This document shows, in pieces, positions 25,222 to 32,324 of a stretch of DNA of 64,000 nt. Position 1 is the first letter of the stretch. Each line of letters begins with the position of its first letter. This DNA comes from Pelomonas saccharophila_A (GTDB lineage: Bacteria; Pseudomonadota; Gammaproteobacteria; Burkholderiales; Burkholderiaceae_C): the NCBI RefSeq assembly GCF_031458095.1, contig NZ_JAVDXU010000002.1, forward strand, positions 124,001 through 188,000. The letters run 5' to 3'. The notes below the pieces were generated by a model. That model made no database searches and was not told where the DNA came from. It saw only the letters and a list, made by a program, of their open reading frames with translations. The position numbers and the translations under genes were made by a program.

Positions 25222-25439
25222 GTTCCGGGCCGAGCGCTGGGCCGCTCCCGAGCCGGCCCGCCTGGCGATGTGCTCGCGGCTCGACGCCGCGGGCATCGCC
25301 GTCCCCTCGGGGGCTGAGGCCGGACACGGCAAGTCCTGTGGACTTGGCGTGCCTGCCGAAGAGCAGCCGCTCTGTCGGCTGCGCGGTCTGCAAGACCGAC
25401 TGGGCTTGCCGCGTTCAGCAGGCAAGACCAGGCGAGGGG
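25222..25439 (+). repeat. Modular hairpin repeat, copy D
   Basis: Same orientation as copy C, with module 2 but without module 1. The bases 25295-25399 match copy C with one mismatch. Outer arms are CCCCTCG (25303-25309) and CGAGGGG (25433-25439), the latter directly touching the stop codon of the EAL-domain gene (25440). It occupies most of the 294-bp gap upstream of phosphofructokinase; the 76 bp between them hold nothing I recognise. Confidence 0.88.
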
Positions 25440-27653
25440 CTACTTCCGCATCCAGATCTCAAGTTGGTCGGCCGGCATGGGCTTGGCGAACAGCCAGCCC
25501 TGGCCCTCATGGCAGCCCAGGCCGATCAGGTACTGGCGCTGCTCCTCGGTCTCGATGCCCTCGGCGATGACGGTCAGGCCCAGGCCGCGGCCCAGGTTGA
25601 TGACCATCTGGGCGATGGTCGAGCCGGCGGACGAGGCCTGGGCCTCCTGCACGAAGGCGCGGTCGATCTTGAGGCGGTCCACCTGCAGCTGGCGCAGCTG
25701 GCTCAAGCTGGAGAAGCCGGTACCGAAGTCGTCGATGGCGACACTGAAGCCGAGCTGCTTGATGTCGGCCAGCACGCGCAGCACCAGGTCGGCATCCTCC
25801 ATGGCCATGGACTCGGTGATCTCGAGTTCGATGTTCTGGCCGTTGACGCCGCAGTCGGCGAGGGCCCGGCCCAGCATGTCGATGAAGCCGGGATGGCGGA
25901 ACTGGGCCATGGACACGTTGACGGCCATGCGGAAGTCGGCGTGGCCCAGCGCCTGCATCTTCTTCAGCTGGGCGCAGGACGTGCGCATGACGAACTCGCC
26001 GATGGGGATGATGAGTCCGCTCTGCTCGGCCAGCGGGATGAACTGGTCGGGCGGGATGAAGCGCCCATCGTTCGTCTTCCAGCGCAGCAGAGCCTCGGCG
26101 CCGATGACGCGACCCGTCTCCAGCGCCACCTGAGGCTGGTAGACGACGAAGAGCTGGTTCTCCTCGAAACCGGTGCGCAGGCCCTTGAGCAGCTTGAAGC
26201 GCTCGCGGGCATCGCTGCCCATGGCGGCGGAGAAATATTGGGATGAGCCGCGCTGCTGCTGCTTGGCGCGCTTGAGCGCGATCTGGGCGTCGAGCAGCAG
26301 CTCGGAGCCGACGGCCGTGGATTCGCCCAGGCGCACCAGGCCGGTCGTGGCCGACAGCTGCAGGCGTTCGCCGGCGACGACGAAGGGGTCGGCGAAGACG
26401 GCGCTGACCGTCTCGGGGCAGACCTTGGCATGCTCGCCGAGCACGCCGAAGGTGTCGGCGCCGACGCGGGCCATGGCCGTGTTCAGCCCCAGCATCTCGC
26501 TCATGCGGTGCACGACGGCCTGCAGCACCTGGTCGCCGAAATGGTGGCCGAAGGCGTCGTTGATGTCCGAGAAGTCGTCGATGTCGATCAGCGCGAGCGT
26601 GACGCCGGACGGGTCCTTCAGGTTCTTGTCGAGCAGTTCGACGAAGCGGTTGCGGTTGGGCAGTCGCAGCAGCGGGTCGTTGTAGGCCTGGTCCAGCAGC
26701 TGGCTGTACAGCACCACGTTCTCGAAGCCGACGGCGATGTTGGAGCAGAAGGCCTTGAGCAGCTGCTGGTCGAGCTCGTCGAGCTCGCGGCCGACATCGA
26801 CCAACGCGGCCATTGCGCGGCCCTGGCCCATGCCAAAGTACAGCACCGTGCCGTCGTCGTAGAGGTTGCGCTCTTCCTGCAGGCAGCGCTCCAGGCGGTC
26901 GCGTACGGTGGCGATCTTGACCTGGGCCAGTGGGCGGTCGATGAGGCCGCTGTACTGGCCGGCGGCCGCGACGATGCGGACTTCGTCGCCGGTCTCGCCG
27001 CCGACCTGGGCGCAGACCAGCCCCTCGGGCAGGATGCCCAGCAGGGCGCAGAGCTGGGTGACGACGCCCTCGGCAAAGCGTGACAGGCCGCGCATGCGCG
27101 ACAGCGAGGTGCTGCTGTCGACGATCATCTCCAGGCCGCGGCGGTTGGCTTCCAGCGCGCAGATCTGGCGGTAGGAGCGCACGGCCGCGGTCAGCACCGT
27201 GTACAGCCGTGTGCGGGTCAGCTCCGACTTGGTCTTGTAGTCGTTGATGTCATAGGCCTGCACCGTCTCGATCTCGGGCGCATAGCCAGGCTGGCCGGTG
27301 CGCAGCACGATGCGCAGCGCGTTCAGGCGCAGCTCGTCGCGGATATGGCGCACCAGCTGCAGGCCGGCGTCCTCGCTCTCCATGACGACGTCCAGCAGCA
27401 CGACGGCAAGGTCGTCCTCGCTGGCGAGCAGCTGGCGGGCCTGGGCCGCGGAGGAGGCGTGCAGGAAGACGAGGGGCTGGCCTTCGACGGTCAGGCCCTG
27501 CATGGCCAGCTCGGTGGCCTTGTGGACGTCGCCGTCGTCGTCGACGATGAGGATGCGCCAGGGCCGGTCGTGCGGGCGGTGATCTGCTTCGGCATGCTCG
27601 GGTTCATCGAGCAGCTCGAGCAGGTCGTCGTCAACAGCGGGCGTGTCTTGCAT
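25440..27653 (-). CDS. REC-DUF3369-GGDEF-EAL response regulator, c-di-GMP phosphodiesterase
   Basis: A 737-residue regulator. The receiver (about 30-150) has ILIVDDDGDVH and phosphoacceptor LLDVVMESEDAG (Asp near 86). A DUF3369 domain follows (about 160-310). The GGDEF domain is degenerate: the signature reads RVGADTF. The EAL domain looks intact, with IGAEALLRW, ELEITES, IDDFGTGFSSL, DRLKIDRAFV and VIAEGIETEEQ. I infer phosphorylation-controlled c-di-GMP breakdown, with the GGDEF part possibly regulatory. The ATG at 27653 is chosen; the frame stays open to a TTG at 27722. No cognate kinase adjoins it. Confidence 0.9.
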   Translation of the reverse strand: MQDTPAVDDDLLELLDEPEHAEADHRPHDRPWRILIVDDDGDVHKATELAMQGLTVEGQPLVFLHASSAAQARQLLASEDDLAVVLLDVVMESEDAGLQLVRHIRDELRLNALRIVLRTGQPGYAPEIETVQAYDINDYKTKSELTRTRLYTVLTAAVRSYRQICALEANRRGLEMIVDSSTSLSRMRGLSRFAEGVVTQLCALLGILPEGLVCAQVGGETGDEVRIVAAAGQYSGLIDRPLAQVKIATVRDRLERCLQEERNLYDDGTVLYFGMGQGRAMAALVDVGRELDELDQQLLKAFCSNIAVGFENVVLYSQLLDQAYNDPLLRLPNRNRFVELLDKNLKDPSGVTLALIDIDDFSDINDAFGHHFGDQVLQAVVHRMSEMLGLNTAMARVGADTFGVLGEHAKVCPETVSAVFADPFVVAGERLQLSATTGLVRLGESTAVGSELLLDAQIALKRAKQQQRGSSQYFSAAMGSDARERFKLLKGLRTGFEENQLFVVYQPQVALETGRVIGAEALLRWKTNDGRFIPPDQFIPLAEQSGLIIPIGEFVMRTSCAQLKKMQALGHADFRMAVNVSMAQFRHPGFIDMLGRALADCGVNGQNIELEITESMAMEDADLVLRVLADIKQLGFSVAIDDFGTGFSSLSQLRQLQVDRLKIDRAFVQEAQASSAGSTIAQMVINLGRGLGLTVIAEGIETEEQRQYLIGLGCHEGQGWLFAKPMPADQLEIWMRK

Positions 27654-27783
27654 GGGGGGCGAGGGCTCCGGGCGCGGGCGACAGGCCACGTGAGCGGCAG
27701 CCTCGTCGATCAAGAGCCGCAAGCGTAGTGCATCCGCGCGGGAGTCGCCACGAAAAGCGCGGGCAAATGTCCCGTTGCTCGCC

Positions 27784-30066
27784 TTATCGCTTACCGGGTT
27801 TGCCCGGACGCGACGGACTGTTACGGCCGCCGCCCGTCACGCGGGGAGGCAGGCCGGTGTGCTGGGTCAAGAGCTGCCCCTTGCGCGGCGTGGCCGGCTT
27901 GGCAACGGCCTTGGTGGGCGTGGAGTTCTTGCGGCGGGCGCTTTCGTAACTGCCGTCCGTGACCGGCTGGTAGCTCGGGATCAGGTGGTGCTTGCCGTTG
28001 CCGATCAGGTCGGCCCGGCCCATGGCCTTCAGCGCCTCGCGCAGCAGCGGCCAGTTGTTGGCATCGTGATAGCGCAGAAAGGCCTTGTGCAGGCGGCGGC
28101 GGCGCTCGCCGCGCACGATGTCGACCTTTTCGGCGCGGGTTTCGTCGCGGCTGATGCCCTTCAACGGGTTCATGCCCGAGTGGTACATGGCCGTGGCCGT
28201 GGCCATGGGGCTGGGGTAGAAGGTCTGGACCTGATCGGCCCGGAAGCCGTTCTTCTTCAGCCAGACGGCGAGGTTCATCATGTCCTCATCGCTGGTGCCG
28301 GGGTGGGCGGCGATGAAGTAGGGAATCAGGTACTGCTTCTTGCCCGCGGCGGCGCTGGCGGCCTCGAACATCTGCTTGAAGCGGTCATACGTTCCAATGC
28401 CCGGCTTCATCATCTTGGACAGCGGACCGTTCTCGGTGTGCTCGGGCGCGATCTTCAGGTAACCGCCCACATGGTGGGTGACCAGCTCCTTCACGTACTC
28501 GGGGGACTGCACGGCCAGGTCGTAGCGCAGGCCCGAGCCGATCAGGATCTTCTTGACGCCCGGCAGCGCACGCGCGCGGCGGTACATCTTGATCAGCGGG
28601 TCGTGGCTGGTGTTCAGGTTGGGGCAGATGCCCGGGTAGACGCAGCTGGGCTTGCGGCAGGCGGCCTCGATCTCGGGGCTCTTGCAGCCGATGCGGTACA
28701 TGTTGGCCGTCGGGCCGCCCAGGTCGGAGACGATGCCGGTGAAGCCCTTGACCTTGTCGCGCATCTCCTCGATCTCGCGGATCACGGAGTCTTCCGAGCG
28801 GCTCTGGATGATGCGGCCCTCGTGCTCGGTGATGGAGCAGAAGGTGCAGCCGCCGAAGCAGCCGCGCATGATGTTGACGCTGAAGCGGATCATTTCCCAG
28901 GCCGGGATCTTGGTCGCACCGTCATGGCTGCCGTTCTCGTCCGCATAGCTCGGATGCGGGCTGCGCGCATAGGGCAGGTCGAAGACATGGTCCATCTCCG
29001 GCGTCGTCAGCGGGATGGGCGGCGGGTTGATCCAGAGGTCGCGCTCGATGCCGTTGAAGTCATAGCGCTGCACCAGGGCGCGGGCGTTGCCGGGGTTGGT
29101 CTCGAGGTGCAGGACGCGGTTGGCGTGGGCGTACAGGACCGGGTCGCTCTTGACCTTCTCGTAGGCCGGCAGGCGCACCACCGTGTGGTCGCGCGGCGGC
29201 ATCTGGATGCGGCCGGTCTTGTGGATGGTGATGACCTTGGGCGCCGACGCCGATTCAGCTTCGGTCGCGCAGGACGTTTCCTGCTTGATCTCCTGGTAGG
29301 GGCTGATCAGCTCGTCGATGCGGCCCGGGCGGTCCACCTCGGTCGAATCGAGCTCGAACCAGCCCTCGGCCGTCGGGTCGGCGTCGCGGCGCATGAAGGC
29401 GGTGCCGCGCACATCCGTCAGCGCCTCGATGGGCTCGCGGCGCGCCAGGCGGTGGGCGATCTCGACGATGGCGCGCTCGGCATTGCCATAGACCAGCAGG
29501 TCGGCCTTGCTGTCCACCAGGATGGAGCGGCGCACCTTGTCCTGCCAGTAGTCGTAGTGGGCAATGCGGCGCAGCGAGGCCTCGATGCCGCCGATGACGA
29601 TGGGCACGTCCTTGAAGGCTTCCTGGCAGCGCTGGGTATAGACCAGCGTGGCGCGGTCGGGGCGCTTGCCGCCCTCGCCGCCGGGCGTGTAGGCGTCGTC
29701 GCTGCGGATTTTTCGATCAGCCGTGTAACGGTTGATCATGGAATCCATATTGCCGGCCGCGACGCCGAAGAAGAGATTGGGCTTGCCCAGGGCCTTGAAC
29801 GCGTCGGCGCTGTTCCAGTCCGGCTGGGCAATGATGCCGACGCGAAAACCCTGGGCCTCCAGCGTGCGACCGATGACGGCCATGCCGAAGCTGGGGTGGT
29901 CGACGTAGGCGTCGCCCGTGACGATGATGATGTCGCAGGAATCCCAGCCGAGCTGCTCCATCTCCGCCCGGCTCATGGGCAGGAAGGGGGCGGGGCCGAA
30001 ACGCTTGGCCCAGAAGGGGCGGTAAGCGGTCAGGGCCTTAGGCTGGGCAACAGGCAGTGCGGACAT
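27784..30066 (-). CDS. YgiQ-family radical SAM protein
   Basis: A 760-residue protein of the UPF0313/YgiQ family. An N-terminal B12-binding-like region (DIIIVTGDAYVDHPSFG) leads to the radical SAM domain with MRGCFGGCTFC, the CxxxCxxC cluster motif near residues 401-408. Further cysteines occur in CRKPSCVYPGICPN. The C-terminus is basic and proline-rich (GLPPRVTGGGRNSPSRPG), probably disordered. The reaction of the family is not established. ATG at 30066 is preferred to a GTG at 30102 by family length; neither has a strong ribosome site. Confidence 0.93.
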   Translation of the reverse strand: MSALPVAQPKALTAYRPFWAKRFGPAPFLPMSRAEMEQLGWDSCDIIIVTGDAYVDHPSFGMAVIGRTLEAQGFRVGIIAQPDWNSADAFKALGKPNLFFGVAAGNMDSMINRYTADRKIRSDDAYTPGGEGGKRPDRATLVYTQRCQEAFKDVPIVIGGIEASLRRIAHYDYWQDKVRRSILVDSKADLLVYGNAERAIVEIAHRLARREPIEALTDVRGTAFMRRDADPTAEGWFELDSTEVDRPGRIDELISPYQEIKQETSCATEAESASAPKVITIHKTGRIQMPPRDHTVVRLPAYEKVKSDPVLYAHANRVLHLETNPGNARALVQRYDFNGIERDLWINPPPIPLTTPEMDHVFDLPYARSPHPSYADENGSHDGATKIPAWEMIRFSVNIMRGCFGGCTFCSITEHEGRIIQSRSEDSVIREIEEMRDKVKGFTGIVSDLGGPTANMYRIGCKSPEIEAACRKPSCVYPGICPNLNTSHDPLIKMYRRARALPGVKKILIGSGLRYDLAVQSPEYVKELVTHHVGGYLKIAPEHTENGPLSKMMKPGIGTYDRFKQMFEAASAAAGKKQYLIPYFIAAHPGTSDEDMMNLAVWLKKNGFRADQVQTFYPSPMATATAMYHSGMNPLKGISRDETRAEKVDIVRGERRRRLHKAFLRYHDANNWPLLREALKAMGRADLIGNGKHHLIPSYQPVTDGSYESARRKNSTPTKAVAKPATPRKGQLLTQHTGLPPRVTGGGRNSPSRPGKPGKR

Positions 30067-30104
30067 AAGAGGTGGATTGTCGACGGCAGGCCCAGAAAGC
30101 ACAA

Positions 30105-30125
30105 AGCCCGCGCGGGGCGCGGGCT
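30105..30125 (-). terminator. Rho-independent terminator of the cold-shock gene
   Basis: AGCCCGCGC (30105-30113) and GCGCGGGCT (30117-30125) form a 9-bp stem with a 3-nt loop, followed on the minus strand by TTGT. It lies 24 bp after the stop of the cold-shock gene. Confidence 0.65.
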
Positions 30126-30149
30126 CGGGGCACTGGGCCGGGGCGTGAA

Positions 30150-30365
30150 TTACAGCGCGCGGATGTTCGCGGCTTGCAGGCCCTTGGGGCCCTGCTTCAC
30201 TTCGAATTCGACCTGGGCGCCTTCGGCCAGGGTGCGGAAACCGCCGTTGTTCTTGATCTCGCTGTGATGGGCGAACAGGTCCTTGCTGCCGTCAGCGGGG
30301 GTGATGAAGCCATAGCCCTTGCCGTCGTCAAACCACTTGACGATGCCGGATTGCATGGTGCTCAT
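30150..30365 (-). CDS. Cold-shock protein, CspA family
   Basis: A 71-residue single cold-shock domain that binds single-stranded nucleic acid and opens RNA structure. The RNP1 motif KGYGFITP and RNP2 motif LFAHHSEI are present, and the length is typical. The start at 30365 follows AAGGAA at good spacing; upstream in-frame codons are not needed for the fold. A leader of about 115 nt is expected from the -10-like TACAAT near 30491, which suits post-transcriptional control known for this family. Confidence 0.96.
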   Translation of the reverse strand: MSTMQSGIVKWFDDGKGYGFITPADGSKDLFAHHSEIKNNGGFRTLAEGAQVEFEVKQGPKGLQAANIRAL

Positions 30366-30485
30366 GAAGAATTTCCTTGGTGTCGTTGAATCAAATCCGC
30401 CCCCAGCCCGAGCGGCTGCGGCGAAACACAACACACAAGATCAGACAGGACGGGCGCCGGCGGCGAGTGCCAGCCGAAGCGCGGG

Positions 30486-30491
30486 ATTGTA
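30486..30491 (-). promoter_or_regulatory. Candidate -10 box of the cold-shock gene
   Basis: TACAAT on the minus strand, 121 nt before the start codon. No good -35 is visible at 17 bp. The predicted leader between here and 30366 would be long, as in other cold-shock genes. Confidence 0.3.
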
Positions 30492-30496
30492 AGGGC

Positions 30497-30721
30497 TCAG
30501 GCCGCCAGCAGCGCCTGGGCGGCCACCGCCATGCCACGGGCGCGCGGCGAACCGCCGGCGACACGGCTTTCCTCGAAGACGGCGCAGGCGCAGTCGCGGC
30601 AGGCGCCGCAGGCCGTGGCCACGCGCAGGTCGTCCTGCAAGGCCTCGAAATTCGGGCAGCCGCTGGAGGCGGCAATCGCGATGTCGCGATCGGAGACGCG
30701 GTGGCAGACACAGACAATCAT
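30497..30721 (-). CDS. bfd: Bacterioferritin-associated ferredoxin
   Basis: A 74-residue [2Fe-2S] protein that reduces iron in bacterioferritin so it can be released. Cluster ligands are visible as C4-V-C6 and C38-GA-C41, the Bfd spacing, with the HRVSDRDI motif after the first pair. Three further cysteines (22, 44, 46) are not typical ligands. It is divergent from bacterioferritin, and its promoter carries a Fur box, which fits expression under iron shortage when stored iron is needed. Confidence 0.92.
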   Translation of the reverse strand: MIVCVCHRVSDRDIAIAASSGCPNFEALQDDLRVATACGACRDCACAVFEESRVAGGSPRARGMAVAAQALLAA

Positions 30722-30729
30722 GGGTGCGA

Positions 30730-30758
30730 AGTCTAATGCGAATCGGTCTCATTTGCAA
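30730..30758 (-). promoter_or_regulatory. bfd promoter
   Basis: On the minus strand TTGCAA (30758-30753), a 17-bp spacer and TAGACT (30735-30730). Transcription would start a few bases before the bfd ATG at 30721, so the leader is very short. The Fur box fills the spacer. Confidence 0.5.
30735..30753. promoter_or_regulatory. Fur box between bfd and bfr
   Basis: AATGCGAATCGGTCTCATT differs at two positions from the classic dyad form AATGAGAATCGTTCTCATT. It lies between the -35 and -10 of bfd, a position where iron-loaded Fur would block transcription. Confidence 0.65.
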
Positions 30759-30769
30759 AAAGAGCGGTT

Positions 30770-30797
30770 TTGCCCAGGGGCTTTCGCTCGCGATACT
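30770..30797 (+). promoter_or_regulatory. Candidate bfr promoter
   Basis: TTGCCC (30770-30775), a 16-bp spacer and GATACT (30792-30797), about 30 nt before the bfr start. Weak match, assigned by position. Confidence 0.3.
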
Positions 30798-30827
30798 GGC
30801 GGCAAATTTCACGAATCTGGAGCTCCC

Positions 30828-31304
30828 ATGAAAGGCGACCCCCAAGTCATCGCCCACCTCAACCAGCAGCTGAAGCTGGAGCTGACCGCCATCAACCAGT
30901 ATTTCCTGCATGCCCGCATGCTGAAGAACTGGGGCCTGATGAAGATGGCCAAGCACGAGTACGAAGAGTCCATCGAGGAGATGAAGCACGCCGACAAGCT
31001 CATCGAGCGCGTGCTGACCCTGGACGGCCTGCCCAATCTGCAGGACCTGGGCAAGCTCTTCATCGGCGAGAACGCCGTCGAGACCATGGAATGCGATCTG
31101 AAGATCGAGAAGACGGGCTACGCCCACCTGAAGGACGCCATCGCCTACTGTGAGAGCGTGCGCGACTACGTGTCCCGCGAACTTTTCGTCGCCATCCTGG
31201 ACGACACCGAAGAGCACATCGACTACCTCGAGACCCAACTCGAACTCGTCAACACCGTCGGCCAGCAGAACTATCTGCAATCCCAGATGGGCGAGCCGGG
31301 CTGA
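30828..31304 (+). CDS. bfr: Bacterioferritin
   Basis: A 158-residue haem-containing ferritin that oxidises and stores iron in a 24-mer shell. Ferroxidase ligands are visible: E18 (LELTAINQYF, with Y25), E51 and H54. The haem-ligating methionine is M52 in EEMKHADK, so this is a true bacterioferritin and not a haem-free ferritin. Length is standard. It is divergent from bfd and followed by a strong terminator, so it is probably monocistronic. Confidence 0.97.
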   Translation: MKGDPQVIAHLNQQLKLELTAINQYFLHARMLKNWGLMKMAKHEYEESIEEMKHADKLIERVLTLDGLPNLQDLGKLFIGENAVETMECDLKIEKTGYAHLKDAIAYCESVRDYVSRELFVAILDDTEEHIDYLETQLELVNTVGQQNYLQSQMGEPG

Positions 31305-31324
31305 GCTTCTCGGCCTCCAATGCC

Positions 31325-31349
31325 AAGCCGCCTTCCCAGGCGGCTTTTT
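31325..31349 (+). terminator. Rho-independent terminator of bfr
   Basis: AAGCCGCC (31325-31332) pairs with GGCGGCTT (31339-31346) across a 6-nt loop and runs into five T. It also separates bfr from the convergent cyanophycin-associated genes. Confidence 0.85.
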
Positions 31350-31355
31350 CATGCC

Positions 31356-31829
31356 TCAGAGAAAGCGTTCCAGCAGCTTCTTGGAATGCTTGTCCAGCGC
31401 CCAGCGGTCCGGCACCTGCAGCTGCACACCATGGGTGGACGTGATCAAGAGCCGGCCCTCCTCCAGGCGGCGGATGTCTTCCTCGCTCTTCAGCACGAAA
31501 TCGACCTCGCCGCGGTCCGTCTCGATGCGCCAGGTGCTGGGCGTCGAGAAGGTGTTCACCGAGATCAGGCGCTTCAATGTCGGATGGAACTCGCGCGCGG
31601 CCAGCTCGGCCTCCAGCAGGCGGCGCGGGCCGTCGGGCAGGGCCGACAGGCGCTCCACCCAGGCCAGCTCATGCCCGTGGGAGCCGACCAGGGACAGGCC
31701 CTCGTCCGGCGCCGAGATCGGATGGGCGCGTACTGGCGTGACCGCCACATGGGAGTCACCATTCAGGTCGGTCAGCAGCAGCCGGCCATGGGCGTCCAGG
31801 CGCAGGTCGCGGAAAGGCAGGGTGCTCAT
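31356..31829 (-). CDS. Cyanophycin-associated DUF1854 protein
   Basis: A 157-residue soluble protein matching the DUF1854 family that co-occurs with betaproteobacterial cyanophycin genes. Visible features are DLNGDSHVAVTPVRAHPIS, split by a loop from ERLSALPDGPRRLLEAEL, and WALDKHSKKLLERFL at the end. It lies directly after the RidA gene and is the last of three minus-strand genes that start beside the first synthetase. The role is unknown. It may assist the ABC protein or polymer turnover. Confidence 0.82.
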   Translation of the reverse strand: MSTLPFRDLRLDAHGRLLLTDLNGDSHVAVTPVRAHPISAPDEGLSLVGSHGHELAWVERLSALPDGPRRLLEAELAAREFHPTLKRLISVNTFSTPSTWRIETDRGEVDFVLKSEEDIRRLEEGRLLITSTHGVQLQVPDRWALDKHSKKLLERFL

Positions 31830-32324
31830 TCAGGCCTCCACCGTGCTCGCGATCAGATCGACCTCGACCGACGCGTTCTTGGGCAGCTGCAGCGCGCCTA
31901 CCGAGGTGCGCGTGTGCGCGCCAGCGGTGCCCAGCACGCGCCAGATCATGTCCGAGGCGCCGTCAGCCACTTCGCTCTGCTGGGTGAAGCCAGCCTCGCA
32001 ATGCACGAAGACCGTCATCCTCAGCACGGCCTGCAGCTTGTTGAGGCTGCCCAGCTCCTGGCGCAGCAGGGTCAGGCATCGCAGCGCGCAGATGGCGGCC
32101 GCCCGTTTGGCGCGCTCCATGCTGACCTCGGCACCGACGACACCGGTCACGGCGATGTGGTCGCCGATGCGCGGGATCTGGCCGCTCAGATAGAGGGTGC
32201 GGCCGTCGCGCACCAACGAGGTGTAGCGGCCACCGATCTGCAGCGGCTGGCTGGGATCGAAGCCATGTTCCGCGCAGGCGGCGTCCAGCTCGCGGTCGCG
32301 TTCGTGCAAGGCGGTGTCAAGCAT
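31830..32324 (-). CDS. RidA-family protein
   Basis: A 164-residue member of the RidA/YjgF family, which hydrolyses reactive enamines and imines to ketoacids. The C-terminal arginine motif is kept (AHTRTSVGALQLPKNASVEVD region, Arg near 140). It is longer at the N-terminus than the 128-residue archetype. It overlaps the ABC gene by 8 bp and touches the DUF1854 gene. Within a cyanophycin locus it may deal with imines formed from aspartate or arginine catabolism, but this is inference. Confidence 0.87.
   Translation of the reverse strand: MLDTALHERDRELDAACAEHGFDPSQPLQIGGRYTSLVRDGRTLYLSGQIPRIGDHIAVTGVVGAEVSMERAKRAAAICALRCLTLLRQELGSLNKLQAVLRMTVFVHCEAGFTQQSEVADGASDMIWRVLGTAGAHTRTSVGALQLPKNASVEVDLIASTVEA

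Noticed and set aside
27775..30267. An open frame of 830 codons on the plus strand
   Set aside because: It lies opposite the YgiQ-type gene, which has clear motifs. Long antisense frames are expected at this GC content. The translation is low-complexity and matches no family.
30391..30717. Alternative minus-strand frame of 108 codons over bfd
   Set aside because: It is Arg/Pro/Ser-rich and overlaps bfd, whose four cluster cysteines are in the right spacing.
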